Part shown: positions 21,679 to 33,607 of the stretch, piece after piece
How the letters are laid out: every line of letters begins with the position of its first letter
Position numbering within the stretch: position 1 is the first letter of the stretch
Assembly (NCBI GenBank): GCA_024741835.1
Contig: JAENRP010000058.1
Location: 1 to 64,000 of the forward strand
Direction of reading: 5' to 3'
Source: Diplocarpon mali
Taxonomy: Eukaryota > Ascomycota > Leotiomycetes > Helotiales > Drepanopezizaceae
Length of the DNA stretch: 64,000 nucleotides
Made by a program: the position numbers and the translations under genes
Notes under the pieces: generated by a model
Told to the model about the DNA's origin: nothing
The model's input: only the letters and a program-made list of their open reading frames with translations
Databases searched by the model: none

Positions 21679-23930
21679 TCAGGAGTTCTTTTTCGCCGAG
21701 GTGCAGGCTGACGTAAAGGAAGCAAGCAGTTTCTATCGTAATTGTTAGCATGAAGATACTGGAAACGAGTAAAATACCGACCATGAAATCGTGATCCCAC
21801 ATAGACCCAAAGATAGGGTCCTTAGACAGCTTCAACGCAGTCACTCGTGGGCTTGAAATACCAAATGCAATTTTAGCCAGAAGCCGAGGGTCATCACGGT
21901 CGGGTACCTGCTGCAGAATAGCTTCCATGGCGTTTTGATTGAATTGGACAGGAGGTGGTGCTTGCTGGACAATAGCTTTGTGTGTCGAGCACCATGTGCA
22001 TCGTCCACATTCCATCTTTCCGCCAGGGAGGTCGTCGCCAAAGTGTATCGCTAAAGACTTCGAGAAGCAGGCTTCGGCAGTAATAAGCTGTAACATGTCG
22101 TTCGAACGTCGGAGCGCGTCCTGCTCCCGCTGTTGCATGATCGAATAGATTTCATCGACTAACTTTTCGATATCCTCGGTCTTCTTGGGCAGCTTTTTGA
22201 GGATCTTGTAGACGTTCACGACGCCTTTTGGCTTAAGTTCAACGGCTCCAGTGGAATCCCAGTCGTTCAGCTTTCGGATGATGATCTTTCGGTCTAATCG
22301 ATACTTGTTTGCCGCTGCATCGATATCAATGTTATGGTATTTCTTGGCCCTTTTGGCGAATTCTTTCACAGCAATAGCGGCAGGCGACTTGTCCCGGGCT
22401 ATTGTGGAGTCGTAGGATGGGCCAGCCTCATACTGATATTGCGTGTAGAGAGGTGTGGTGGCACGGATCAGATCGTAGGAGAGTTCCAATTGAGCGTATA
22501 CATTTTTGAGTGCGGTAGATCGAATGTCGTATTCTCGCTCTTGTGCGTAGTGCGCAAACTTCAGCTCGCCATCTACGGGGAGGGCAGTATTTTTTGGATC
22601 AAAAATCTCCTCAAGCAGGCGGCGGATAGATTCTCGGGATGGCAGGTCTCCGCGAGCGAACAGTTCTCGGAGATGCAGGTCTTCTCCGCACACATAGAAC
22701 ATGCATTTACTATTCATCCCATCTCTTCCAGCTCTTCCAATTTCCTGACTATACGATTCAAGACTACTGGGGAGATTGTAATGAACAACATTCCGTATAT
22801 TAGCCTTGTCGATACCCATACCAAAAGCGATTGTTGCCACAATGATCAAGTCATCCCGTCGCATGAACTCGTTCTGAAGTGCCATCTTTGCCGCGCTATC
22901 CATGCCAGCGTGAAAGGACTTCGCGATGAAGCCTTCTCGTCGCAGCTCCATGGCTAAATGCTCCGTCTGCTTCTGGATTGTGACGTAGACGATGGAAGGT
23001 CCGGGGTTGTTCTTGAGAAACTTGAACAGCTTTGGGTAGAGGTCTTTTTTGGTCTTCCCAGATTCTGCTAGCAGTTGAAGGTTCTCTCGATACGTGGATG
23101 TTCGAAAGAGTCCTGCGGACTCGTCGATGTTGAAAGCTTTGCAAATGTCCGAGGCAACCCGTGGCGTGGCAGTGGCTGTCAGGCAGACCACCCGCTCCGC
23201 CTTTATCTCGTTTGCAAATCTGGAAACCTCTGGCCGTATTAGCTGGATCAACAGAAGATAGGATCCCCGTACTCAGATAGTCCGGACGGAACGCATGTCC
23301 CCATTCAGAGATACAATGTGCCTCATCGACGGCAAGCAAGCGTACCCCTCCCCGAACGTACCTCATCTGCTCGATGAATCCCTCGTTGTTGAGTCTCTCG
23401 GGAGCGCAGTACAGGATTTTCAGCTCGCCGCGTCGCAGCAATCCGCAGGTTGTGGTGTATTCTTCTCGGGATCTTGAGGAATCAAGCGATGCTGCCTTGA
23501 TGCCTCGACGAACGAGAGCGTCGACCTGATCCTTCATTAAAGCAATCAGCGGAGAAACAACCAATGTAATGCCATGCCCGTCTTCTCTGACACCAGCCAA
23601 ACCGTCCTCTTCAGCAAACGCAAGAGCGGGAACCTGGTAGCAGAGGGACTTGCCACCGCCGGTTGGGAAGATGACGGCCGCGCTCTCTCCTCCTAGAATT
23701 CTTGATATGACCTGTTCCTGCTTCAATCGAAACTTGTTCATTCCAAAGTGCTTTGTCAGGACATTAAGCGCAGATTGGTATCTGATCCGATTCGGGGGCT
23801 GGACGAGGTCGTCGGAGGCTTTTCGTTTGCTAGCATTGTCTGCGAGGGCGAGGAGACCAGCTTCGTCGCCGGAGCTGAGATCGAAGTCTTCCTCTCCTTC
23901 TTCTTTTTCTTCCTTGGTCTGTGGAGCCAT
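21679..23930 (-). CDS. RecQ-family ATP-dependent DNA helicase
   Basis: Superfamily 2 DNA helicase acting 3' to 5' in recombination and replication-fork repair. Three exons (23930-23273, 23229-21782, 21732-21679) give 719 residues, a short RecQ form without the long tails of BLM/Sgs1. Exon 1 has the Q-motif region ([14 protein letters not shown]), Walker [27 protein letters not shown] and the DEAH box [18 protein letters not shown]. Exon 2 has [26 protein letters not shown] and the [13 protein letters not shown] arginine-finger motif. It also has a RecQ zinc-binding cluster ending CGRCTWC. Intron 1 is only 43 bp. The last intron (49 bp, GTCGGT..TAG with GCTAAC) is inferred: splicing it yields [15 protein letters not shown] and a stop at 21679, matching family C-termini, whereas reading through gives an unlike tail. 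There is an acidic N-terminus. Confidence 0.92.
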
Positions 23931-24358
23931 TGTGCCAGAGTATGTTGTGGGGAGGTAGCGACTGGACGGAGCTGTGGAAGTTTGTTAGGATTTAGAAGCG
24001 CGTTGGAATTGGGTGAGGTAATACGCCAAAGCACGTGATGCTCACGCTATCTATCCAACCCTCTTACTACAGAGAAAAAGCTACCTGGTATATCATGCCA
24101 CGGATCTATTTATTGACCACTCATCACCCACGCATACCAGCATGAGTGAATGATGCGTTAATTATCAGGCTAGACTGACTTCATGCTCTCTATATCTATC
24201 TCTGTATATACACATGTATATATTTAGATTCAACACGTACCCCAACGTTCATGTCCTGAACAGCTTCACGTCGAGATATATGGCTTTGTAGCGCAACTTA
24301 AGTCAACATATCCGTATTCTACCAGCTCCTTATCACTGCCCAGCTTCTCTCCCCCAGC

Positions 24359-25590
24359 CTATATATCCTTCATGAAAGCATCTAGATTCTTGTCGACGCT
24401 CAAGTCCCTCGGCTGCTGATCCTTGCCAAAGTGGCGGATCTGCGTGCCAGCAACGACGTTCGTAAGCCCGAATTCATTATCTTCAAGCTGCATCTTGGTT
24501 GCGCCGGTGGTCTTGCCCTTCAATATCTCCCTCGGCAATTCGAACTTTTGACACGCTGGCCCGGCGATACTGACGCCGTCAACTGTATTAAGGGCCTTGA
24601 ACATCGCACCGACTTTCTTCAGACCACCAGTAACGTAGGTCTTGGTCATGGTGAGTAGCTTGACAATTTCCTCGGGGAACTCGATGAGAAAATATTTCCG
24701 CTTGACGGTGCTCTCACGCTTATGTTTAAACGCAAGGCTCTCGTAAGTACCACCGCTCGATTCGATGAATTCGAACTTATCCTTCTCCAACGCTTGACAC
24801 AGGTCCTTCGCTTCTTCAGGCGAGAAGCCTTTCTCCCGGAACTCAAAACTTTTGATCTTGATTCTCACGATGAAAGAGCCGCTTACTCGCTTCCGCAGTT
24901 CTGCGGCGACCTCCACGATGAGGCGGACTCGGTTCTCAAGGGAGCCGCCGTTACTGTCGGTCCGCTGATCCGTGTTCTGCAAGAAGATTTGGGCGAGATC
25001 CTAGCCGTGAGCGTCGTGTAGCTCGATGCCGTTGTAGCCTACTTTCTCGAGGTATTCGGCTGCGTGAGCGAAACCGGCAACCACGCGGTTGATCTCTTCT
25101 TGAGAGGCTTGGTGCTGTTTGGCGAAGGTCATGCCCATCACGTTGCCTACATGATAAAACGCTATCAGCTTCACCAGGTTTCACAATAAGGGATAATGAA
25201 AGGTGTACGGTACCTCCGAGCTATTTATCACTGGCCGAGATGAGATTCTTCTGCAACCGATCTTCAAACTGTCGCCCAGGATGACTGGCCTGCCCCACGA
25301 TCAAGCTTCCGCTTTCTTTCGCCGCTGTCGCTAATTCATTGAAAGCCTCAAACCCCTTGTCTTCGAATTTCGCCTCGCAGAGAATGATGGAGTTGCCCAT
25401 TGCTTCGGGTTCATCGTACTCATGATGTCGCCGGTCAGAATGTTACCATACTCGCCTCCGCCCCAGCGTTTTGTGCGTTAATTAGGTTCTTGAGGGGTAT
25501 GCCGCGCGCGCTGAAGTTCTTTGGGTCTCAGAAGAAGATCCGCTCTATCATTGCGGCTTTGAGGAAGCAGTTCTTGTCTGTCTTTCCGGA
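24359..25590 (-). pseudogene. Decayed Old-Yellow-Enzyme NADH:flavin oxidoreductase
   Basis: Remnant of an FMN-dependent NADH:flavin oxidoreductase of the OYE superfamily. The order of family segments is preserved from right to left: FLKAAMIERI, DPKNFSARGIPLKNLIN, GGGEYGNILTGDIM, then EAMGNSIILCEAKFEDKGF and [54 protein letters not shown] and NTDQRTDSNGGSLENRVR follow. These pieces lie in different frames and are broken by stops at 25528-25530 (where the family has Trp), 25221-25223 (Gln position) and 25001-25003 (Tyr position in the HGAHGY motif). There are also frameshifts between about 25410 and 25470. The last 207 codons (24359-24982) remain open, so a naive gene finder would call a truncated gene. 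One stop needs a transversion, so this decay is not purely RIP. Confidence 0.85.
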
Positions 25591-28500
25591 GATTTGAGTT
25601 TGAGCGGTTGGCCGAGCGGAGAAGAATCGCTGGTGTGCGATGGATATCGTTTGGGTGTCATTCTGGTGGATTTATCCTGTTTTGATTTGTTCATTGACAT
25701 AGCAACAGGTGAACGGAGGACAGGCTGCATATATACATATGCTGTTCTGCCGTGCATAGCTTCGGGTATCAGTGGATTTCCAAGCATTATACAGCAAGCT
25801 TAGATTCTCGACTCGCAAGCCGAGAACCTTCACTAGCCATGTTATCAAGATTGCTCGGCATCTCTTCGAATCCTTTTGCCCCAACCTTTTAGGCGAATAA
25901 AATGTCATGCATGGACATTTGACCAGTCAATTGACAAATGGGGTTTCCACCTGGTGAATTTTGCGGCTATTATGGATATGAAGATTACCCAGGTAGCTGC
26001 CTATATGTACCTAGGTCCTGATAGGTAGCTAAGGTAGGGTAAGTAAACACGGATCCAAAGTCTCGGCTCGCTTAAAAAGGGGCCAATGGACAACCGAGAA
26101 AGCAGCCGAGACGATCCTTTTCGGACTGAGCCCAGATTCAATGACAGGAGAGAAGGTTGATCACACGTATAGTAGCATCAATTCACAATTTAACGTAATC
26201 CCGCGAATCAATCCCTCTTCCACTTCATACTTGTCCACGGTGAGTATGAATGTTAATCCTAGTGGATCTGTTGAGTATGCTAGGCACTGTGTTCAAAAAG
26301 CATCTTTAAGATCAGGTAATCATTTGAACTTTAGGCATGCCCTTCCGTATCGTGTTTAAGGAATATCGAACTCGAGTTGTCTGATTGAAACTGGGATACC
26401 TTCCGTAATAAGATTGGATGTCCAGTAATAACCATTTGATCTTCTCTCGCCTGATCTCCAGTACCACCATCATACATCCCGCACTCATAACAGACCCAAC
26501 TCCATCTAATCACAATGTAGTACCCGTAATCCATCTCGACGCCCCGAGTCTGGCGCTAAGCTCCAGTATTTCCGCGCCAGCGGTAGAGAAAAAGTCGTAG
26601 CGGATGTGCTCGTTCCTGCGTTCGCTTTGGGATTGGGATAGGGTTTGGTATTTGAACCCGCGCTCGTCACCGACAAAGCGACGGCCGCGGACGCACTTCG
26701 GGTCAAGGTGAAGGATATAATAGGTGCCGTAGAACCCGTCTCGGTGCTTCCTAGACTTATGGCGGATGATCTGACGGACGAGAAGGTTGAGACTCAGCTA
26801 GAAAGAGGATCATGATGAGTCGTTATCCTCGAGACTGAGAGCGGCATCGTTCTCTCCTGTAGTGTAGCCACCGTTGAGGGCGTTGTCTGATCTGCCAGAT
26901 TCCTCTGTAAATTTGCCTGGAAAGCTCTCACCAGTTCATATTACCATTGCCGCACGTCGCGCAAGGTATGACGATGTGCTAAAGCGCAAGGCATAGCGGT
27001 AACCAAATCCCTACGCACCAACGTGCCACCAGGATACAAGAAACATACACAGTCGTACAATCATGCCTCGTCCTCTTCTTAACTTGCCTGCGACTGTGCA
27101 AGTCCGAGGGATTAGAACTCGAGCCTGAACCCCCCACCACGCACTCGTCGTCGTCAATGAGGGCCAGACAGTTTCGGACGCAAGGTATGTTGATAGAGAT
27201 CTCAAGAGGACTGGAATTAAGACGCGGATTGACCACTATATAGCTCTCGTTCACGACGAAATCTTCTTCGTCTCAATGAGAGGTTCTAGATCACTCTGCC
27301 TCGCCTAAGATGAAGACCCTATCTTGCAATATCAGGCCTGGATTGGATGTGTAACGACGGAAAATCGATACATTGGCGGGCCCAAGAGAATCAAGTTAGA
27401 GCCCACTACCTGTCACTGGTGGGAATGAGCAACGATCTATCACATTAGGACCCTATGTTGTGTACTGATATTGTGTATTGACTAATACGAAACAAAATAG
27501 TAAGAGAGATTGAGATATTTGAGCTGCGACGCTTCAGGATCAAGATATACTTCGAAAGAGATGCCCAGGCAGAGGATCAGCGGCATATCTAGAAGAGAGG
27601 GAGCCTGCACTCGATTCTCGACCTTCACCGACGCTCCTAGTCCATGCAGAGGTGGTTTGTTTACCTGAGAGGTTTTTCGAGGAGTTCGACTGCTTCTGTA
27701 ACTTGTATAAAGCAGATGCTCGAGATTACATAAACCAGGATTCTAGGAGGTCGAGAGACATGTTACGGTCTTAGAACATGACAACCTACTCCTCTTTAGA
27801 ACTGTAATCGTGTGCTGGTCTTATTGGTGCTGTTGAGGGGGAATGTTGTTGGGTCTCCCCTCCCGTTCAGACAGAATCCTTTTTTTCTCTAGCGTAGTGG
27901 GTGTTTAGCGGTCCGATGCCTGGAGGCTGTCACCGTTTGTGGCGCGAGAAATCAGGTTTGGGGAACCGAGTGATGCCAGAGACAGAGGTCTGTGGTAAAA
28001 CTTGAATGTTAATTGCAAGGTGAGTCAAAATTGAACAGTTTGTAGGGATGAAGCAATTCCCAGGCACAATTCTACGCGATTTCGGTTGCACGTGACGCTG
28101 CAAAGTCACATATTAAGCACCCCAAAGAGACAGTCCTTGCAAAAATGCCAAAAGTGAAAACTCTCGTGAAACAACCATACTCGCCATGATATGGTTCGGC
28201 GAAGAGCTGGCTGAACTGTCTTCAACATTCCGTAGCGTCGCTGTCCTCTCCGCTTATATGGTCATTCCCACGTCTGCGTTGCCTCGAGATCTAGATCAGG
28301 CCGGTCAGCACCTGATCCGCATTAGCCAAGGAGGCAGCAGCAAGAAGAAAGGTATAATCGCTCTGTTTTGGAGGAATGTTCGGCAACTCAGCCATGTCAC
28401 GCATGGATGCTGGAATACCGTTACCACGAGATGCAGTGACAATACCGAATTCTATGATCTCTGGGAAAATAATTATCCAATCTACTCCAGCCCTGGAAAC

Positions 28501-30321
28501 CGATACCCTTCTAGCCTCAGTCTGGCTCTGCTTGTACCATTAGCCCGCAAGTCGTCGTAATTCTTGGTGCCAGAAACGGATTTGTAAGGCGTCAGAAGAG
28601 TCGGACCATACCAAGTGTCTGAACTGGGCTGTCATCAAACACTGACCATCCTATACTTCCACCGCTCGGGAGACCTCAAGCAATTCAACTCCGAACTCTG
28701 GACACCGATTTCCACATTCAAGATCTCATCAAGTTTGTGGTCGTGGAAAATATCTGCTGCAATGCGAGCCCCTGATGTGGTTGAGCCGGCAGTTAAGTGT
28801 CAGATGAAGTCTCTGAGGTATCGCAGCTCGGCAAAAGAGCGTCTCACTGCATTGTGAATTCGCGGACCGCCAAGAGTCGAATATGCGTCTCCGGAATACA
28901 CAACCACCTCTTTAAAAGGTCAACCCCCTTGAGAAACGATTTCTGTGTGAAGCTATACTGTAAACATCAATTCGGAACCTGGGAAGTAAAGAGTCGGTCT
29001 GGTACACTATACGCATTATTCCGTCGCTTTACGGTTAATATGAAAGTCCACTTCTGTTGATAGCTTTGCCCGTACGCACCAAGAGTAGAACAATAGAAGA
29101 ATAGAATCTTGACTCTAGTAGTTACATAAAGGCTTTCTTTCCATCCGGAAGACTGTCAAATTTACGAGCAGGGTTGGAGGGGGAGCGTTATAGCGAAAAG
29201 TCAGATCTCGACAGATCTTCTCAGACGGAATTGGATTAGGGCATAATTGCTTTCGCCGACTGAGAAACTTCCCAAGGACGATAGATGCATGCTAGAGCAT
29301 GAAGAAAGCGGCGCAGCATAGGCAGCATTGCTTGAATTAGGAGGGTAAACATCTAAGCAAGAACCCTACTTCCGGGGGTTGGGTTCTCAGTCTATTCAAG
29401 TCTGCAGAGGGCCTGGATTCTAACGTCACGACTATCTCAGGCACTTTTGGATCAATAGGTTGTAGACTTCGAAACCACAGGGAAGAGGTCCACATTTTTG
29501 ACGTTAACTTTCGAGTTTCCGTTAAGAGCTGGACGAGACTGTGGCAAGGTGTCGCGAAATGCGAGATATCTTCAATGTAGGCCCTTCCAACTTCATGATC
29601 CGGCGGCATAAAGTTGTAAACCTAGGCACCTAGCAAAATCGAGGTGAGTATGGGGGGAGAGGAGTCCACAGCCATCGCCTCCGATACTTCCTATTGTTGT
29701 CGTTCCTGATAAAGAAAATCCCGCCTCCATCGAACTCTCAAACAAGTCGAGTAAGCCCCGGAGCATACAGTGCCCAGTGAGCGACGTAGAAGAGCTTTCA
29801 ATGTGAGATGATCGTGAGATTTGACACGCTCATCGCAGCAATCCTCAGCACGTTCTATGACATCTCTCTTACAGAGTCTGATGAGCTTTCTGGCTGTTTA
29901 CCACGAGAGCACCCAGGCACATCTGGTCCAAAGGCCAAAGGATCACAGTATTGGACACTAACCTCTGTGTTTCCTGTCCGGATAACCTCGACTCTCGTGT
30001 TCGGCATTTCAAGCCCCTTGGGAGATTTTATGAGCTGCACGTTACCTTACCACGAAGCAAGTGGGTAGGTCCGGGCTAAAGATCACCGCAAATTTAGTGT
30101 ATCACGTGCCAAGACTTGGCGAACTGATCCTGAGCTTATTCAACCCGCGCACAAGCTTTCTAACTCTTTTAGAGACATACCATGTACTCCGTTACAAAAC
30201 GCTACGTCTGCACCTGTAACTCGATTTCTGCTGAAAGATAATCGGATTCCCACACCCCTGTCTCATATTTTAGGCACAAAACATACGCCAAATCTCGGTT
30301 GAAATTCTACACCCCGCTATT
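25591..30321. other. Long gene-poor stretch with possible coding relics
   Basis: About 4.7 kb without an intact recognisable gene. Two minus-strand segments have protein-like composition: 26510-26797 (96 open codons ending in a stop) and 28294-28616 (two adjacent fragments in different frames). A GAGGGGGAATGTTG segment near 27835-27848 resembles a polypurine tract followed by an LTR start, but no matching LTR partner was found. The rest shows only short chance frames. Confidence 0.4.
26510..26797 (-). CDS. Possible exon or relic of an unknown protein
   Basis: This frame is open for 96 codons, bounded upstream by a TAG and closed by TGA at 26510-26512. It is rich in Arg, Tyr and aromatic residues (FYGTYYILHLDPKCVRGRRF, KYQTLSQSQSERRNEHIRYD) and reads like real globular protein rather than chance. 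There is no good ATG at its start, so it would have to be a terminal exon, perhaps preceded by the minus-strand frame at 26979-27254, or a decayed fragment. I do not recognise the family. Confidence is low. Confidence 0.25.
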   Translation of the reverse strand: MSLNLLVRQIIRHKSRKHRDGFYGTYYILHLDPKCVRGRRFVGDERGFKYQTLSQSQSERRNEHIRYDFFSTAGAEILELSARLGASRWITGTTL

Positions 30322-31032
30322 ATGTCGTCATCCACAGCGCTTCCAACGTTCAAGAAGGACTTTCTGCAAATATCTCTCGATGCACAGATCCTTAAGTTTG
30401 GACGGTTCGAGTTGAAATCTAAGCGAATATCCCCTTATTTCTTCAACGCAGGCCTCTTTTACACAGCTGATCTGCTACGCGCTATCTCCACCGCGTTCGC
30501 AAAGACCATCATCGAAGCCGACTCTTCCACACCCCTCAATTTCGACATCATATTTGGACCTGCATACAAGGGAATCCCATTGGCGACGTCAACGGTCGAC
30601 AAGCTATCTGAATTGAGCCCCGAGAAATACGGCAAGGTGTGCTACAGCTACGATCGTAAAGAAGCAAAAGATCATGGAGAAGGCGGCAATATCGTCGGCG
30701 CGCCGCTGGAAGGGAAGCGCGTGTTGATTGTAGATGATGTCGTTACGGCTGGTACAGCAAAAAGGGAAGCTATCAATAAGATTCGCGCTGAGGGTGGGAT
30801 TGTAGCAGGAATTCTGGTTGCGCTAGATCGTCAGGAGAAGTTGCCCACACCGGATGGAGACGATGATACGCCGATGCCGAGTGCGATTGGGGAGATAAGA
30901 AGGCAGTATGGGATTCCAGTGTTCGCGATTCTAACGCTAGATGATATCATCAAGGGGATGGAAGGGATAGGGAGCCCAGAGGATGTGAAGCGGATAGAAG
31001 AGTATAGAGCCAAGTATAAGGCGAGTGATTAA
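30322..31032 (+). CDS. URA5: Orotate phosphoribosyltransferase
   Basis: Enzyme of de novo pyrimidine synthesis that joins orotate to PRPP to form OMP in the cytosol. One exon encodes 236 residues, about the fungal URA5 length. Family segments in order: [19 protein letters not shown] (substrate-binding Lys and Phe, 24-42), [15 protein letters not shown] (75-89), [15 protein letters not shown] (the flexible catalytic loop, about 108-122) and the PRPP-binding [13 protein letters not shown] (134-146). The C-terminus has the usual ILTLDDII and a basic end. The first ATG is used, after a leader with no competing ATG in frame. The gene stands alone, with long non-coding DNA on its left. Confidence 0.97.
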   Translation: MSSSTALPTFKKDFLQISLDAQILKFGRFELKSKRISPYFFNAGLFYTADLLRAISTAFAKTIIEADSSTPLNFDIIFGPAYKGIPLATSTVDKLSELSPEKYGKVCYSYDRKEAKDHGEGGNIVGAPLEGKRVLIVDDVVTAGTAKREAINKIRAEGGIVAGILVALDRQEKLPTPDGDDDTPMPSAIGEIRRQYGIPVFAILTLDDIIKGMEGIGSPEDVKRIEEYRAKYKASD

Positions 31033-31921
31033 TCTCACCGGGTTCCTCAGACATACTGTATACTATGACAAGTGCTTTTGGCGGTGCCCTTTGCCCGAGC
31101 TTCCAAGCGATGGATACTGTTCAGCAAAACGATTCTGAACCCGAGCTATTCGAACGGGAGCTTCTGATCAGTCAATTTTGAGCGCAACCGAAAAAGCGTG
31201 AGTTTGAAGCAAAATACAGTAAACTCCAAGGGACTGAGGGTAAGGGTCTTTCGAAAAGAAGTTGTGATGATTGGCACGAAGGAGGTAGGTCCCAGAAGGG
31301 GGACACAACAGTAGCTGGTGCATCTGGGGAGAAGGGATGGATGAGGCGGCGATGGCGTTTCGTGGATTTTTGAGACTATGGGCTATGACTGGCAAGAATT
31401 GCGCTGGGGAACGTGGGGAAGCGGCTTATGATGCTGTCGTGCACACGTACCAGGAGAAAGGTCAAATTGATGAATATCGGGAGTCGAGAATTACGGAGGA
31501 TATTGAATGCTTCCTTACCTCTACATACTTAGTGGTGCATCACCTGGCGATTGATTACCTGCGACTGATGCAGGCGACCAGGGCGACGGCGGCCAATTGG
31601 AATTTATTTTGGTGATCAGTGCTGTAGTATATGTTGTTTCATGCTTGTGTCTCTCTAGAAACGGAAACGGTGTTAACGTGATGTTCTGATCTCCCCATGT
31701 GGTTGGTGTCCTACGCGGTATTCTGCCCAATAAGCTTACAGATGTGCATTTACAGAGGTTCACCGCTCTATCTAATGACTGGCAGAACCGGGCGGTGACC
31801 GTAGCGTAGAAATCCACCAGGTCGATTCACAACAAGCGTTCGGTGTTATTCTTGACCCAATTTGCAAGCTCGCCGATACAGCGAATACCTTATCCAGACT
31901 CTGCATTCGATCCAGAACGAC
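31033..31921. other. Intergenic, no gene supported
   Basis: About 0.9 kb. A 92-codon plus-strand frame at 31337-31615 and a 98-codon minus frame show no recognisable features. The last 100 bases are presumably the COA6 leader. Confidence 0.5.
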
Positions 31922-32513
31922 ATGGGACTCTTCACCTCCTCCCCGCCGTCCCTCCCTACACCCAAGCTCTCCACAGACGGCGCACCTATTGCGCCAGATC
32001 GCACCCAGCGCGCGAGGTGCTGGGAGGCGCGGGACGCATTTTTTGAGTGTTTGGACAGGAACGAAATTGTGGATAGTATCAGGGAGAGCGAGAAGGCAGA
32101 GAAGATGTGCGGGAAGGAGGCAGGGGGGTTTCAGGGGAACTGTGCTAGTAGTTGGGTAAGTTGTGTCATTCTTCAAAGTAAGGCTTAGTATGAGGTGGCT
32201 GAAAGGAAGGAGAAAGAGGAGCTTGAAATGGAATAACTTGGATTGTTGGGGAGGGCAAGACTAGGGCATGCTAGAGAAAATTACATGTCCGACTCTTAGT
32301 ACCCTTATCACACACCCTCCCCCGAGCCTAAAAGCCTTGCAAATTAAAATTTGGAACGAATTCGCTAACCTATATTCTAACTCACAGGTCACATACTTCA
32401 AAAAACGCCGCGTGATGGAATACCAGCGGAACAAAACTCTAGAGAAGCTCAAGGCCGAGGGTGCACAGCAGATGCCGGAGGACATTGGACTGCCTAGGCC
32501 GAATGCAAAATGA
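31922..32513 (+). CDS. COA6: Cytochrome c oxidase assembly factor 6 (COA6)
   Basis: Intermembrane-space CHCH protein that helps deliver copper to the CuA site of cytochrome oxidase subunit 2. Exons 31922-32155 and 32388-32513 give 119 residues. The intron is 232 bp (GTAAGT..CTCACAG, CTAAC branches). The family's CX9C-CX10C signature is intact: CWEARDAFFEC and CGKEAGGFQGNC. It is followed by WVTYFKKRRVMEYQRNKTLE, the conserved basic helix downstream of the second motif. The N-terminus is a short Pro/Ser-rich tail (MGLFTSSPPSLPTP), a usual form for fungal COA6. The frame runs open upstream of the ATG, but 31922 is the first ATG next to the conserved core. It is convergent with COQ10. Confidence 0.93.
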
Positions 32514-32896
32514 AGTGCCTTCGATTCTAGAAACAAAACACATCGAACTAAGGACAAGGACGCGAGGAACAATAAAGGGAAAATTCAATGGTATACGAAA
32601 CAGGTCTTGTGAACAGTGTATAATACTATATGTATACGCAGCAGCCTTGTATCTGTCAACGAGTGTAATGACCTTTCATTAAGATTCGCTTCCAATCTAG
32701 CACTAGATAGCGAAGCAGAAAGAAGGAAAGGAAGGAGAAGAAGCTATCCCTATCTAGTTTGTTTTTGCTCATCGATTATTTCCTAATTTACATTGTTCTT
32801 TCTCCTAGTCTAGCTTATAATGACATCAATCTTACAATTGAAAGATCGCCCGTCGTAGCCATGTAATTTTTCTCGCAAAACAGTCAAACCAACTCA

Positions 32897-33607
32897 CTAT
32901 AACAAACCTTCCTCCTCTGTACCAGATCCTGGGCTATCTAGAATCTTCTGTGCTCGCTCCTCGAAGGCCTCGATCATCATACCGGCAATCCTCGGCGCGA
33001 CAGCCTTACTCAAGGCCGTATAAACAGGATTTGAAAACTGATAATCGATTGACAGATGAACTTCTGTCTGTTCCTTCGCTGGAAGATCAGTTTTATCTGT
33101 CTTTGGATGCCTCTGCGGTGGCTTGTAACAGAACGGTCTCACGGTCCATACCGTACGTATTGACCGGAAAATATCATTCGCAACTGCTGGGGCGTCGAGC
33201 GTTGCAGCGTGGTGTCTGAGATCGGCCTTGGACAGAGATGTCTGTGCTTCACCACCGAGAGCTTCCACTGTAGAACCTGGGAGGCATAGGAGCCTGGAAG
33301 TGAAAGTCTCCTCATATCCACCCCATCCAACACTCAGGTCTGCCTCAGAGGGCCAGCGCCTGCCATCCTTGTCTGGTTCGGACCACGCTGTGACTCTCGA
33401 GCCTTGACAGTATGGAAGGAAGCTTGAGTAGCTGTCGACGTCGGCTATGAGGCCGTAAAGACTGGTCGAATTGTGAGGGAGAATTCGTGTAGCTGTCAAG
33501 CGCTGAGCCTCCGTTCCGGGGATTGCGATGAAGTTTCGCCGTGCAATTGGTCTGATCGAGTGGAGGGTTGAAGCTGGCCGAATAGCAAATAGCAGTGTCG
33601 TGGACAT
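32897..33607 (-). CDS. COQ10: Coenzyme Q-binding protein COQ10
   Basis: START-domain lipid-binding protein of the mitochondrial inner membrane that binds coenzyme Q and is needed for efficient respiratory use and synthesis of ubiquinone. 236 residues from the ATG at 33607. The first 35 residues, rich in Arg, Ser and Thr and without acidic residues (MSTTLLFAIRPASTLHSIRP), look like a matrix presequence. The START/polyketide-cyclase fold follows: LPHNSTSLYGLIADVDSYSS (typical ligand-entry start), FLPYCQGSRVTAW, and ADLSVGWGGYEETFTSRL. The end is IDYQFSNPVYTALSKAV with a helix AGMMIEAFEERAQKIL. An insertion of about 25-30 residues around 120-150 is longer than in yeast. The gene faces COA6 tail to tail (383 bp) and is divergent from the EAF gene (443 bp). 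Confidence 0.92.
   Translation of the reverse strand: MSTTLLFAIRPASTLHSIRPIARRNFIAIPGTEAQRLTATRILPHNSTSLYGLIADVDSYSSFLPYCQGSRVTAWSEPDKDGRRWPSEADLSVGWGGYEETFTSRLLCLPGSTVEALGGEAQTSLSKADLRHHAATLDAPAVANDIFRSIRTVWTVRPFCYKPPQRHPKTDKTDLPAKEQTEVHLSIDYQFSNPVYTALSKAVAPRIAGMMIEAFEERAQKILDSPGSGTEEEGLL

Noticed and set aside
27835..27850. GAGGGGGAATGTTG as a polypurine tract plus LTR start
   Set aside because: No partner LTR, target duplication or recognisable pol sequence was found near it.
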